DNA of 64,000 nucleotides from Fictibacillus nanhaiensis (GCF_023715445.1 NZ_JAMBOD010000003.1:248001-312000); one strand, 5' to 3'. Positions 10,491 to 19,241 are shown, counted from the stretch's first letter. A program made the numbers and translations. Notes: generated by a model from the sequence alone, not told the origin.

Positions 10491-12113
10491 TTAAAGATAT
10501 ATTATTTTATGTTTTTCATTGAATACAAAAGGGTATTCTATTAGGTTTTTAATCAGATATGGACCTTCTTGGTTGATATATTGATAAACGTTCCACACTC
10601 TTTCCTGCAACGTTCCGCCTGGTTTAAGATCAAGCATTATTTCATCAAACTCAGCAAGCGGAAGCTTTACTTTTTTTCTCACTCGCTGCTCCATCTTTTG
10701 CTCCATATAATTAATTTCCCCAAGAATCCTGTTCAGGTTTTGCTCAGCCACTGGAAGAAGTTTTGAATCTATTTCTTCTGCGAGTTTAACAAGCTGTGTA
10801 TAAGATTTAATAAAATCGGATCTAACAGCCTCTATTGAACTATTTGTTTCAATCGGCCGGTTTTTATCAAACCATTCCCTTTTATAGTTTTCTATTCCTT
10901 CTTCTAAAACCTGCACAGCGTTTAGCTTCTTAGATTCCAGCAGCTGTTGAGTACGCCGTGAAACAAGTGTGACTGATAGCCGAGGCGTCAATATAGGCAT
11001 TTTTCGGTCAAAGTGATGAAAGACCTTCCCTAATGAAGCCCAATATGAAATTTCTCCAGGTCCTGCAATAAATGATAAGACAGGGAGCAGAAACTCCTGC
11101 ATGAGGGGGCGTGTCACTACATTGTTGCTGAATTTTTCAGGGTGAAGCGCTGCTTCTGTCATGAGCTCAGCTTCCGAAATTGAAAAGTCTCCTTCCTTTG
11201 AAGTAAAACCTTTTTCATCCCGAAAAAGAAGAATGCGTTCATCGTTCTTTGTGAAAAATAAATGAGCATTGTTTTCTTGAACTTCAATTGGGTCCTTAAA
11301 CCCGCTTTCGTTCAGCAGCTTCGTTTGCGACCTGAACGCGATATCTATATCTTCATTGTTGCGAATCATCATTTCAAGAAAGTCAGTTTGAATTTTTTTA
11401 AATTCCGGATCACCTGAATCAAGCAAGATCAGCCCTTCTTCTGAAAACCAGTACGAGAGAAGTTTTGCAAAAAAAGTAACGATAGAATCTGACTGGGAGA
11501 GAAAGCGCTCAGTTTGTGCCAGAAAGTCGCTTGTAAAAGCTGTTTCTCCGAACGAACGAAATACTTCCATCAGCCACGGCTTAACTTCCTCAGGATTCCA
11601 TCTCCAGAGTGAAGCTGACGATTTTACCGCACCGGCTGCTTTTAAAGAAATTTTTTTAGCGGTATCATTCCTTGGTATCATCACATGGTTTATTTCATCC
11701 ATGTCATGATCTTCACCTGCAATCCAGAATACAGGGGCTACTGGAACGCCAAGTTCTTTTTCTGCTTGTTTGGCCAGTTGAATCGTACTTATACATTTAT
11801 AGATTACGAGCAACGGACCTGTAAGCAGACCCGCTTGCTGTCCGCCGACAACTGCTAATCCGTCATTGCTTTTTAATTTTTGTATGTTGTCCAGCGTTTT
11901 TGCCGATGAACCAATTCTTTGATTGTAAGATGACAAGTAATCTGTCAAATCTTTTCTAGGAAATGGGTGACGCTTCAATTCCCGCTGTCTTTTTGCCCAT
12001 TCCTCGGGTTTGAAAGGCTCTTTATAATCAAAAAAATGGATAACATCTGAATCTCCACTAGAGTACCTTTCAAGAAATGGTGATAGTTGAAGCTTCATTT
12101 CCTCCAGTCTCAT
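10491..12113 (-). CDS. bshC: Bacillithiol biosynthesis cysteine-adding enzyme BshC
   Basis: Last enzyme of bacillithiol synthesis, adding cysteine to glucosaminyl-malate. The 540-residue protein (B. subtilis YllA is 539) contains the family stretches GLAVVGGQQAGLLTGPLLVI near 84-103 and APVFWIAGEDHDMDEINH near 125-142, and a coiled-coil region in the C-terminal third. It always sits beside mraZ in Bacillaceae. The chosen ATG has AAGGAAG 9 bp upstream; a second ATG six codons later overlaps a GGAGG too closely to be preferred. Confidence 0.95.
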   Translation of the reverse strand: MRLEEMKLQLSPFLERYSSGDSDVIHFFDYKEPFKPEEWAKRQRELKRHPFPRKDLTDYLSSYNQRIGSSAKTLDNIQKLKSNDGLAVVGGQQAGLLTGPLLVIYKCISTIQLAKQAEKELGVPVAPVFWIAGEDHDMDEINHVMIPRNDTAKKISLKAAGAVKSSASLWRWNPEEVKPWLMEVFRSFGETAFTSDFLAQTERFLSQSDSIVTFFAKLLSYWFSEEGLILLDSGDPEFKKIQTDFLEMMIRNNEDIDIAFRSQTKLLNESGFKDPIEVQENNAHLFFTKNDERILLFRDEKGFTSKEGDFSISEAELMTEAALHPEKFSNNVVTRPLMQEFLLPVLSFIAGPGEISYWASLGKVFHHFDRKMPILTPRLSVTLVSRRTQQLLESKKLNAVQVLEEGIENYKREWFDKNRPIETNSSIEAVRSDFIKSYTQLVKLAEEIDSKLLPVAEQNLNRILGEINYMEQKMEQRVRKKVKLPLAEFDEIMLDLKPGGTLQERVWNVYQYINQEGPYLIKNLIEYPFVFNEKHKIIYL

Positions 12114-12195
12114 TTTTATGTACTTCCTTTCTGCATATCGATTACATCCTTAACGAGTATAGCAAAGAAAATCATCAGATAATAAAAGATTTGCT

Positions 12196-12579
12196 CTAAG
12201 CCGAAAGAATGCGATCGATTATCCCAAATGTCAACAAAGAAAAATACCCTATAGAGAGAAGCAGGAACTGCAAACGCCAGTTCATCCTTATGATTTTTCC
12301 GATCGACAGATCCAAATCATTTTTCCAGATGAATAATGTAAATATCAAACATCCTCCAATGAATAACAATATGAGGACCCAATAATAAGAATTTCCCCAA
12401 ATTTCTACAGTCATTCTTTCAATAGCCAGAAACAAAAAGAATGTTGTAACATCAGTACTGATCTTCAATGCTTTCCGTTTTTTCCTTGTCATTTTATACA
12501 TACTCATATGAACAATAAAAAATACAATATAAGGTACAGTTATAAAAGTAGCCAAAACCGTACCAATAACATTAGACAA
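12196..12579 (-). CDS. DUF3397 family membrane protein
   Basis: A 127-residue protein with four hydrophobic segments (about 5-25, 42-58, 66-86 and 100-120) and basic loops. I recognise it as the DUF3397 family found between the panE-like gene and bshC in many Bacillaceae; no function is established. The start is TTG with GAGAGGATG upstream. It ends 82 bp before bshC and begins 5 bp after the panE-like gene, so these two are probably cotranscribed. Confidence 0.8.
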   Translation of the reverse strand: MSNVIGTVLATFITVPYIVFFIVHMSMYKMTRKKRKALKISTDVTTFFLFLAIERMTVEIWGNSYYWVLILLFIGGCLIFTLFIWKNDLDLSIGKIIRMNWRLQFLLLSIGYFSLLTFGIIDRILSA

Positions 12580-12583
12580 TCAT

Positions 12584-13477
12584 TCATCCTCTCCAATCCA
12601 ATGCTTTTACCGCTTTATACGCAAAATAAGAAAAAGGTGTCTGCACGTTATTATTTCTTGCGTGTTCAATGATTTCACCCGTGATGCTGTCAATTTCAGT
12701 CTGTTCTCCACTTTCAATGCTCTTTAGCATAGAAGAACGGTTTAATGATGTATTTCTGCAAAGGATTAGCAAATCCTTCCATAATTCATCTCGTTTATAT
12801 GTCATTTTTAAGGCCTTAATTGCTTCTTCAAATAGTTCTTTCATAAGAAACAATGCATGTTCATTTTTTATAAGATCACCATTCGGCACTCTCAAAAGGG
12901 CTGTTACCGGATTGATGGATGCATTCATGATTAACTTTTGGTAAAGCATTTCTTTCCAATTTCCCTCCACAGTAAGAGGGAATTCTTCACTATGAAGGAT
13001 TTCAGCCCATTTCAAGTCTGGTTGTCCCCTGAAAGGTGAATATCTAATCCTTCCCTCACCAAGGTGATTGACCGTGGTAAGCCCCTCTTTTCCAGCACCA
13101 TGCTCAACTGCCCCTACTGCCAGATTTATTTGCGGAAGGCTTTCAAGTAATTTAATATGACTTATACCGTTTTGCAAAAATAAATAAGACACTTCTGCAA
13201 AACCCCTCTCACGTAAAAAAGAAAGATCTTGAATCGAAGTTTGCTTTACTGCAACAATACAATATGATTCATTTCCTGCATATTCACCAACAGGAATAGC
13301 TGTTACTGCCGAATGATCTTCTATTCCGAATCTGTTTTTATACGTCATTCCATACTTGTTCAGCTGTTCAGCCTGTTTTTTCGACCTTGTATAGATTACA
13401 GGCTCATGCTGGTTCCTTTTAAGAAAATAAGAAATTAATAGGCCAATTGCACCTCCGCCAATGACACTGACTTTCAT
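12584..13477 (-). CDS. 2-dehydropantoate 2-reductase family protein (YlbQ-like)
   Basis: NADPH-dependent ketopantoate reductase family, which makes pantoate for coenzyme A. The 297 residues begin with the dinucleotide-binding VIGGGAIG motif at 5-12; the middle shows QNGISH near 101-106 and the C-terminal domain has the KLIMNASINPVTALLR stretch with the conserved lysine and asparagine. It stands where ylbQ stands in B. subtilis. Whether it is the main PanE or a paralogue cannot be told from the window. CoaD, another coenzyme A enzyme, is at 25070. Confidence 0.88.
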   Translation of the reverse strand: MKVSVIGGGAIGLLISYFLKRNQHEPVIYTRSKKQAEQLNKYGMTYKNRFGIEDHSAVTAIPVGEYAGNESYCIVAVKQTSIQDLSFLRERGFAEVSYLFLQNGISHIKLLESLPQINLAVGAVEHGAGKEGLTTVNHLGEGRIRYSPFRGQPDLKWAEILHSEEFPLTVEGNWKEMLYQKLIMNASINPVTALLRVPNGDLIKNEHALFLMKELFEEAIKALKMTYKRDELWKDLLILCRNTSLNRSSMLKSIESGEQTEIDSITGEIIEHARNNNVQTPFSYFAYKAVKALDWRG

Positions 13478-13617
13478 AGTTACCTCCCTGACATTCCATA
13501 ATCTTAGAATGATTTTACCATATAAAAGAAATTCGATAAAAAAGGGGTCGGCTAAAAAGTAATTAGTGTAGTGAACCTCTGGTCTTTACGGTACGTGTTC
13601 TTTTATTTATTACACGT

Positions 13618-13709
13618 TCGCTCAATAAGGACGAGTTTTCGCTCAAACCATTGCTCGTTTCGCTCAATAAGGGCGAGTTTTCGCTCAAACCAAGCCGCGT
13701 TTCGCTCAA
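13618..13709. repeat. 21-bp tandem repeat, five units, core TCGCTCAA
   Basis: TCGCTCAA recurs at 13618, 13639, 13660, 13681 and 13702, exactly every 21 bp, with variable sequence such as TAAGGACGAGTTT between. Because 21 is a multiple of three, an overlapping open frame shows heptads LSEnnnn on the minus strand and FRSN repeats on the plus strand; neither frame has a credible start. It fills the 387-bp gap between the panE-like gene and the carboxylase operon. The rest of that gap holds the carboxylase terminator and nothing else I recognise. Confidence 0.85.
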
Positions 13710-13810
13710 ACGGCATGGACTTTCACACGAAGACCTCTCATTTTCTCTCCAAAAAGGATATTCTACCTGTAAATAACACATTAGAAGCTTACAGATAAAC
13801 AGAATTATAA

Positions 13811-13857
13811 AAGCTGACCACAAAAGGGCATATTTCATGTCCTTTTGGGTCAGCTTC
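13811..13857 (-). terminator. Terminator of the acyl-CoA carboxylase operon
   Basis: A long hairpin with arms AAGCTGACC + CAAAAGG and CCTTTTG + GGTCAGCTT (one bulge) starts 7 bp after the carboxyltransferase stop; TTTTATAATT follows on the minus strand. Confidence 0.85.
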
Positions 13858-13864
13858 ATTGCTT

Positions 13865-15403
13865 TTACACGGGATATACCGGATGTTTGCGTTCGCTGAA
13901 TATCATTTCTTTATTTTCATAAAAAGCAAAGCGATTACTCAGTTCATCTCTAAGTGATGATGGTGAAACGATATCATCAATGATCATTTCTGATGCCAGC
14001 TTATAGATATCTATATGTTCTTTGTACTCCTGCTGTTTCTGCTGAACGAATTGGATACGTTCTTTCATGTCCTCAATCTCGTTAATTTTATTGGAATAAA
14101 CTGCATTTACCGCAGCTTCAGGACCCATTACCGCAATTTGCGCTGTCGGAAGTGCTAAACAGCAATCTGGTTCAAAGGCAGGTCCTGCCATTGCATAAAG
14201 ACCGGCACCGTAAGCTTTACGAACAATAACGGAGATTTTCGGCACCGTCACATCACTCATTGCAGCTATTAATTTTGCTCCGTGTCTAATGATCCCAGCT
14301 CTCTCTACTTTCGTACCGATCATAAAGCCCGGTACGTCAGATAAGAAAAGAAGCGGGATGGAAAAAGCATCACACAAAGTAATGAATCTGGCTGCTTTAT
14401 CAGCGGAATCCACAAACAATACTCCACCTTTAACTTTCGGCTGGTTAGCGATAATCCCAACAGGTTTTCCGTCTATTCGGCCGAATCCTGTAACAATTTC
14501 TTGAGCGAACAGTTTTTTCATTTCAAAGAAGCTTCCCTCATCAATAAGTCCGTCGATAAATTCATACATATCAAAAGGCACGTTTTGATTCTCAGGAACA
14601 ATCTCTTCAAGCTCTCTTCCCGGCTTTGGAGAAACCGCTTTTGCAGCTGGTGCTTTCTGTTTATAGTTGCCCGGAAAATATGAAAGATAACGACGAGCCT
14701 CTTGGATTGCTTCTGTTTCATCAGCTGTTAAAACATCGCCGCATCCGCTTACAGAACAATGCATCCGTGCTCCGCCCATTTCTTCAAGTGTTACTTTTTC
14801 TCCGATAACTTTTTCAGCCATCCGAGGACTTCCTAAATACATAGACGCATTTTGATCAACCATGATAACCACGTCACAAAATGCTGGGATGTATGCTCCG
14901 CCAGCAGCTGAAGGTCCGAACAAAATACAGATCTGCGGGATCATCCCTGACATCTTCACTTGGTTATAAAAGATCTTGCCTGCACCTCTGCGGTTTGGAA
15001 ACATATCGATTTGGTCCGTAATCCGCGCTCCAGCGGAGTCTACCAGATAAAGCATCGGTACTTTGAGCTTTTGCGCTGTTTCTTGAATACGGATGATTTT
15101 CTCAACCGTACGCGCACCCCAAGATCCCGCTTTTACAGTGGAGTCATTCGCCATGACACAAACCGTTTTCCCGCCTATCTTACCTATAGCCGTTACAACA
15201 CCATCTGCCGGCAGATCACCAGCCTGGTTGTTAGCAAACTTCGCATCCTCTACTGAATACTCGCTGTTATCGAACAATTGCTTAAGACGGTCACGTACAA
15301 ACATTTTATTTTGAGCACTGTTTTTCTCATGATATTTTTGCGCGCCGCCAGCCTCGATTTGTTCTATTTTTTCTTTTAGCTGATTTTCTAATTTTGCTAC
15401 CAT
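13865..15403 (-). CDS. Acyl-CoA carboxylase, carboxyltransferase (beta) subunit
   Basis: Biotin-dependent carboxyltransferase of the propionyl/methylcrotonyl-CoA type. The 512 residues hold the duplicated crotonase-like carboxyltransferase fold, with the oxyanion segments GPSAAGGAYIPA near 164-175 and the second-half KAYGAGLYAMAG. Length and sequence match YngE/MmdA-like proteins. It is the third gene after a biotin carboxylase and a 70-residue biotin carrier, making a complete enzyme. Whether the substrate is propionyl-, methylcrotonyl- or another acyl-CoA cannot be decided from the sequence; no leucine-degradation genes are adjacent. AAAGGAGG precedes the ATG. Confidence 0.9.
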   Translation of the reverse strand: MVAKLENQLKEKIEQIEAGGAQKYHEKNSAQNKMFVRDRLKQLFDNSEYSVEDAKFANNQAGDLPADGVVTAIGKIGGKTVCVMANDSTVKAGSWGARTVEKIIRIQETAQKLKVPMLYLVDSAGARITDQIDMFPNRRGAGKIFYNQVKMSGMIPQICILFGPSAAGGAYIPAFCDVVIMVDQNASMYLGSPRMAEKVIGEKVTLEEMGGARMHCSVSGCGDVLTADETEAIQEARRYLSYFPGNYKQKAPAAKAVSPKPGRELEEIVPENQNVPFDMYEFIDGLIDEGSFFEMKKLFAQEIVTGFGRIDGKPVGIIANQPKVKGGVLFVDSADKAARFITLCDAFSIPLLFLSDVPGFMIGTKVERAGIIRHGAKLIAAMSDVTVPKISVIVRKAYGAGLYAMAGPAFEPDCCLALPTAQIAVMGPEAAVNAVYSNKINEIEDMKERIQFVQQKQQEYKEHIDIYKLASEMIIDDIVSPSSLRDELSNRFAFYENKEMIFSERKHPVYPV

Positions 15404-15425
15404 TATGCATGTACCTCCTTTAAGA

Positions 15426-15441
15426 GAGTGAGCGCTCGCTC
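15426..15441. promoter_or_regulatory. Near-perfect 16-bp palindrome upstream of the carboxyltransferase gene
   Basis: GAGTGAGC|GCTCGCTC has one mismatch in 8 pairs and lies between the biotin carrier stop and the ribosome site of the carboxyltransferase gene. It has the form of a TetR-family operator of fatty-acid or acyl-CoA regulators. Regulator and function are unknown. Confidence 0.4.
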
Positions 15442-15457
15442 AGAATGTAGGCAAACC

Positions 15458-15670
15458 TTATTTTAAAGTAACTAAAACGTCTCCTTCGTTGACAAAATCC
15501 CCTGATGCAAACTTGATGCTATCAACAGTCCCTGCATCCGCAGCGCCTACCGGAATCTCCATTTTCATAGATTCCAGGATGATAACTGTTTGACCTGCAG
15601 TTACTTCATCACCTTCACTTACTAGTACTTGCCATACTGTGCCTGCCATAGATGCTGTAATTTCTTTCAT
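15458..15670 (-). CDS. Biotin/lipoyl carrier protein (acyl-CoA carboxylase biotin carrier, YngHB-like)
   Basis: A 70-residue free-standing biotinyl domain. The biotinylation site is in ESMKMEIP with lysine 36 as acceptor; the usual two-fold hairpin pattern (TVWQVLVSEGDEV and TVDSIKFASGDFV) flanks it. Together with the biotin carboxylase upstream and the carboxyltransferase downstream it forms a three-subunit acyl-CoA carboxylase. Spacing is 20 bp from the upstream gene. Confidence 0.93.
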   Translation of the reverse strand: MKEITASMAGTVWQVLVSEGDEVTAGQTVIILESMKMEIPVGAADAGTVDSIKFASGDFVNEGDVLVTLK

Positions 15671-15689
15671 GATTATCTCTCCTTTTATT

Positions 15690-17033
15690 TTACGGTTTAC
15701 TAACTGATCGCTTGCTTAAGAAATTTGTAGTGTACTCGCCTTTTACAAATCCTTCTTCTTCTAGAAGCTGCTGAAAAAGAGGTACGTTCGTTTTGAGGCC
15801 ATTTATTTGGATCGTCTTAAAGAAATTTGCTGCAGTTTGAAGACATCCAGCACGATTGGAATCGCTTACAATAATCTTCGCGATCATCGGGTCATAAAAT
15901 GGTGTAACCTGGTTTCCGCTTTCATAACCTGCATCAATTCTTACATTTTCTATTTTCGGCCAAACCATTTCTTCAATTTTTCCTGGTGAAGGGAAGAACG
16001 TCACTGGATCTTCAGCATATAATCTGAATTCAATGGCATGCCCTTTACTTATAATTTCATCTTGTAAAAGGGGTAATGCTTCACCTTGAGCAATCTGAAT
16101 CTGCCATCTTACTAAATCAAGACCTGTTATACTTTCTGTTACAGGATGCTCAACCTGAAGACGCGTGTTCATTTCTAAGAAATAAAAGTCACCATTCTCA
16201 CTAACAACGAACTCAACAGTACCTGCATTTACGTAGTTTACAGCTTTCGCAGATTCCACTGCAGCTTCTGTAATTTTTGAGCGCAGACTTTCTGTTAAAA
16301 ACGGTGAAGGAGTTTCTTCTACTACTTTTTGGTTTCGTCGCTGGATGCTGCAATCGCGCTCGTACAAGTGAACGATATTGCCAAATGTGTCCCCCATGAT
16401 CTGGACTTCAATATGCCTTGCGTTTTCTATGCATTTTTCTATAAACATTCTTCCAGACCCAAAATAGTTCTTTGCACGCTGCTGCGAAGATACGAAGTGC
16501 TTGTACAGATCCTCTTTATTTTCGCATTTAACCATTCCGATTCCGCCCCCGCCGCTGCTTGCTTTCAGCATGACCGGATAGCCGATCTGCTCGGCAAGTT
16601 TAACGCCTTCTTCAACATCCTCTATGGGTTCAATTGTTCCTGGAACGATAGGAACACCGGCTTGTTGCATCGTTTTACGGGCCATAATTTTGTCGCCCAT
16701 CCATTCAATGGTTTTAGGAGAGGGACCAATAAATTTAATGCCCGCTTCCTCTATTTTTTTAGCAAACTCATCATTTTCAGAAAGAAGACCATAACCCGGG
16801 TGAATAGCATCCACCTTATGTTCTATGGCAGCTTTTAGAATGACTTCAGTCTGTAAATACGACTTGGCAACCGGGGACTCTCCAATATGTATTGCCTCAT
16901 CAGCAGCTTTTACAAAAGGGAGGTCTTTGTCTGCATCAGAATAAACGGCTACTGTTTCAATATTCATTTCTTTACACGTCTGAATAATTCGAAGTGCAAT
17001 TTCTCCACGATTAGCAATTAATATTTTTTTCAT
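15690..17033 (-). CDS. Acyl-CoA carboxylase, biotin carboxylase subunit (AccC-like)
   Basis: ATP-grasp enzyme that carboxylates the biotin carrier. The start at 17033 (MKKILIANRGEIA) has AAGGAGG at the right distance; an in-frame ATG 14 codons earlier lacks one. The 447 residues show the N-terminal IANRGEIALRII, HPGYGLLSEN near 76-85, the glycine-rich ATP loop KASSGGGGIGM near 159-169 and EMNTRLQVEHPVTE near 288-301. It is a paralogue of the N-terminal domain of pyruvate carboxylase (40685-44128). It leads the carboxylase operon and has a cre-like site 63 bp upstream. Confidence 0.92.
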   Translation of the reverse strand: MKKILIANRGEIALRIIQTCKEMNIETVAVYSDADKDLPFVKAADEAIHIGESPVAKSYLQTEVILKAAIEHKVDAIHPGYGLLSENDEFAKKIEEAGIKFIGPSPKTIEWMGDKIMARKTMQQAGVPIVPGTIEPIEDVEEGVKLAEQIGYPVMLKASSGGGGIGMVKCENKEDLYKHFVSSQQRAKNYFGSGRMFIEKCIENARHIEVQIMGDTFGNIVHLYERDCSIQRRNQKVVEETPSPFLTESLRSKITEAAVESAKAVNYVNAGTVEFVVSENGDFYFLEMNTRLQVEHPVTESITGLDLVRWQIQIAQGEALPLLQDEIISKGHAIEFRLYAEDPVTFFPSPGKIEEMVWPKIENVRIDAGYESGNQVTPFYDPMIAKIIVSDSNRAGCLQTAANFFKTIQINGLKTNVPLFQQLLEEEGFVKGEYTTNFLSKRSVSKP

Positions 17034-17095
17034 ATATATCCTCCTTCCTGTTGTCAACATTACCTTTTTCGACAAAATCGTGCTTTTTCCTCTTT

Positions 17096-17109
17096 TGAAA
17101 GCGCAAACT
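17096..17109. promoter_or_regulatory. Candidate cre (CcpA) site upstream of the acyl-CoA carboxylase operon
   Basis: TGAAAGCGCAAACT agrees with the B. subtilis cre consensus TGWAARCGYTWNCW at 13 of 14 positions. It lies 63 bp before the biotin carboxylase ATG, in the divergent region shared with ylbP, so carbon catabolite repression of the operon is plausible. Confidence 0.5.
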
Positions 17110-17199
17110 AAATGAATATTTTATTTTTAAAGAATTTTTAGCATAATTAGTATATACTATAACTATAGAGAAAAGTACAGAATGACTGGGGGAGAGAAG

Positions 17200-17679
17200 A
17201 TGTTACAGTATGAAGTGAAAAAGTTATTAGTTAACTATAAAACGTTAGAAGAGTTTAAACAGTTCAAGGAATATGGCGTACAAGAACTGTCAATGCTCGA
17301 GGATCTTCAAGAAAATATGATCGAAAATGACAGCGAGTCCCCATTCTATGGAATATATTATGGTGATAAGCTGGTTGCCCGAATGAGTTTGTATCAAATT
17401 GAGGCTGCGTACGATCAATATTTTGATCCTCCTCAGGATTACTTAGAATTATGGAAGCTTGAAGTACTTCCTCATCACCAGACAAAAGGGCTTGGGAGAG
17501 CACTTGTAGAATTTGCAAAAACCTTCAACTTGCCTATTAAGACAAATGGAAGACAGCAATCAAGCGGTTTTTGGGAGAAAATGGGCTTTGAAGCAGTAAC
17601 TTATAATAAAGACCGTGACCGCGGACAGAATCCTTATGTATGGTATCCAACAGGTGTCAGCGAACAGCGTCTTGCATAA
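17200..17679 (+). CDS. ylbP: GNAT family N-acetyltransferase YlbP
   Basis: Acetyl-CoA-dependent acyltransferase of unknown substrate. The ATG at 17200 has GGGGGAG six bases upstream and gives 159 residues, matching YlbP (160); an ATG at 17182 lies before the ribosome site. The GNAT core is visible: LELWKLEVLPHHQTKGLGRALVEF at about 90-113, including the Q-x-x-G-x-G/A acetyl-CoA loop. It is transcribed away from the carboxylase operon and ends before a double hairpin. The position beside gerR matches B. subtilis. Confidence 0.9.
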   Translation: MLQYEVKKLLVNYKTLEEFKQFKEYGVQELSMLEDLQENMIENDSESPFYGIYYGDKLVARMSLYQIEAAYDQYFDPPQDYLELWKLEVLPHHQTKGLGRALVEFAKTFNLPIKTNGRQQSSGFWEKMGFEAVTYNKDRDRGQNPYVWYPTGVSEQRLA

Positions 17680-17689
17680 TAAAGAAAAC

Positions 17690-17725
17690 TTGGCTGACAA
17701 CAAGCTCTATCCGTCAGCTTTGTTT
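17690..17725 (+). terminator. First hairpin after ylbP
   Basis: Arms GGCTGAC and GTCAGC enclose a 14-nt loop and are followed by TTTGTTT. It is weaker than the hairpin at 17771. Confidence 0.5.
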
Positions 17726-17770
17726 AATAACTTAAACTTTATTCCTAAACTTATAAATTCTTAAAGTGCA

Positions 17771-17797
17771 AAAAAGATGGCCTCTGCCATCTTTTTT
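17771..17797. terminator. Bidirectional terminator between ylbP and gerR
   Basis: AAAGATGGC / GCCATCTTT with a 4-nt loop is flanked by A and T runs, so it can end both convergent genes; it touches the gerR stop codon. Confidence 0.85.
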
Positions 17798-18370
17798 TTA
17801 ATTTCTTACAGGAACTTCGGTTAACTTTCTGGCTCTTTCCATGATTTGGAGTACATCTTGATAATCACGGCATACATTTTCATACTCTTTATTGATCTTA
17901 TCAAGCTTATTCTTTAAATTTCCATTCTCTTTTTTTATATTTGCCAGCCTTGCGAGAAGTGCTTTATTTTCTGCTTCTAAATTTTTAGCAGACGGCCCTT
18001 CTGATTGAAGCTGCTGCAAGAATACTATAATTTCATTAAGCGAGAGTGTTTTCTCACCATCATACCTGCTGTAAACATTATTGCTGTTCAATGATAAAGG
18101 ATTGTCCTGCAAGTCAGTAGCTTGCTGTTTTCCTTTTCTTTTATTGCGTTCTTTTCTTACTTTTTTTGCTTCAGCAATTGCTTTTTCATATTGCTTGCGT
18201 ATAAGTGAGTTCCAGCGAAACCCGCACGCTGCAGGAGTTCTTGTCAGCTTCTCCCCCACTTCTTCAAATGCAACAAGCTGTGTACTGCCTTCGCGTATGT
18301 GCCTGAGTGTAACTTCTGCAAGAATCGCATCTTCGTCTTTTGTCCAGGCATCCTGGCGCAAATTGGTCAT
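17798..18370 (-). CDS. gerR: RsfA/GerR family transcriptional regulator (YlbO)
   Basis: Mother-cell transcription factor; in B. subtilis GerR is made under sigma E and adjusts that regulon. The 190 residues start with a Myb/SANT-like DNA-binding module ([16 protein letters not shown] at 10-25 and [19 protein letters not shown] at about 48-66), then a basic linker and a C-terminal coiled coil (about 120-180). GGGGGGAT precedes the ATG. Assignment as GerR rather than RsfA rests on position next to ylbP. Confidence 0.88.
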   Translation of the reverse strand: MTNLRQDAWTKDEDAILAEVTLRHIREGSTQLVAFEEVGEKLTRTPAACGFRWNSLIRKQYEKAIAEAKKVRKERNKRKGKQQATDLQDNPLSLNSNNVYSRYDGEKTLSLNEIIVFLQQLQSEGPSAKNLEAENKALLARLANIKKENGNLKNKLDKINKEYENVCRDYQDVLQIMERARKLTEVPVRN

Positions 18371-18461
18371 TATGATCCCCCCATTTTAGTGGTTTGTATT
18401 ATGAATATGCTAGTGTTAGAAAAGATAGACTTTTTATTCTACTAAAATGAGGGGGATAAAC

Positions 18462-19223
18462 TTATTTCTTTAAAAATGCTTCTACTCTTTTATGGTGTTC
18501 ATCAGAAGCCCAAAGTTGTGCACACCTTTTAATTTCATCTTGTACATTTTGTTTAATCCTTTTTTGATCGTACCTTTGAAGCTGCAAGGTTTTATAAGAA
18601 GTTATGACGCCTAGCGGCTGAGTGGTATAGCGCTGAATATATCTTTCTGTTTCCTTTTTGCTGTTTCCTTTAATCACATATTGAATGAATCCCCGGTCCA
18701 TACCTTGCTTTGCCGTAACGGGAGATGAGCTGTATAAAAGATCCATCGCTTCTGACTGACCAATTCGCTCTAAAAGGTAGCTGCCTCCGCCCCATCCTGT
18801 CGTGATTCCCAGTTTCCCCTGTATAAAACCGACTTTTGCTTCAGCACGCGCCAGCCTGATATCACATGCCGAAGCTATCTCACAGCCTCCTCCAACCGCT
18901 GAACCATTTATCAAAGCTACAGTTGGTTTTGGGAAGAAAAACAATTCGTCCAGTACCCTGCCCATTTTAGAGAGCATGCCAAAAGCCTCTTGTTCTGTTT
19001 TTAACGAATGAAAAGCACTTAAATCTCCCCCGGAGCAAAATGCATGTGTTCCTGCACCTGTAATAACAAGAACTTTGATATCATCATCCATTTTTGCTGT
19101 ATTCAAAAGCGACGATAGTTTTTCCATCACTTCAAAATTAACTGCATTTCTTACAGAAGGACGATTTAACGTGATCCATCCGATATTATTTTCTTTATGC
19201 CATAGTACAGGTTGTTCTGCCAT
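18462..19223 (-). CDS. Enoyl-CoA hydratase/isomerase (crotonase) family protein
   Basis: A 253-residue crotonase-fold protein. The two oxyanion-hole segments are clear: AFCSGGDLSAF at 61-71 and NGSAVGGGCEIASACD at 106-121. Glutamate 115 matches the first catalytic Glu of enoyl-CoA hydratase, but the second is aligned by me with glutamine 135 in GFIQGKLGITTGWGG, so simple hydratase activity is doubtful; decarboxylase-type members of the fold are an alternative. GGAGGTG precedes the ATG. It stands alone between gerR and rpmF, 1.4 kb from an acyl-CoA carboxylase operon. Confidence 0.85.
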   Translation of the reverse strand: MAEQPVLWHKENNIGWITLNRPSVRNAVNFEVMEKLSSLLNTAKMDDDIKVLVITGAGTHAFCSGGDLSAFHSLKTEQEAFGMLSKMGRVLDELFFFPKPTVALINGSAVGGGCEIASACDIRLARAEAKVGFIQGKLGITTGWGGGSYLLERIGQSEAMDLLYSSSPVTAKQGMDRGFIQYVIKGNSKKETERYIQRYTTQPLGVITSYKTLQLQRYDQKRIKQNVQDEIKRCAQLWASDEHHKRVEAFLKK

Positions 19224-19241
19224 CCTTACACCTCCAATAAA

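Noticed and set aside
13563-13859. A 98-codon minus-strand frame with LSE heptads
   Set aside because: Its start lies within the carboxylase terminator hairpin, there is no ribosome site, and the heptads come from the 21-bp DNA repeat.
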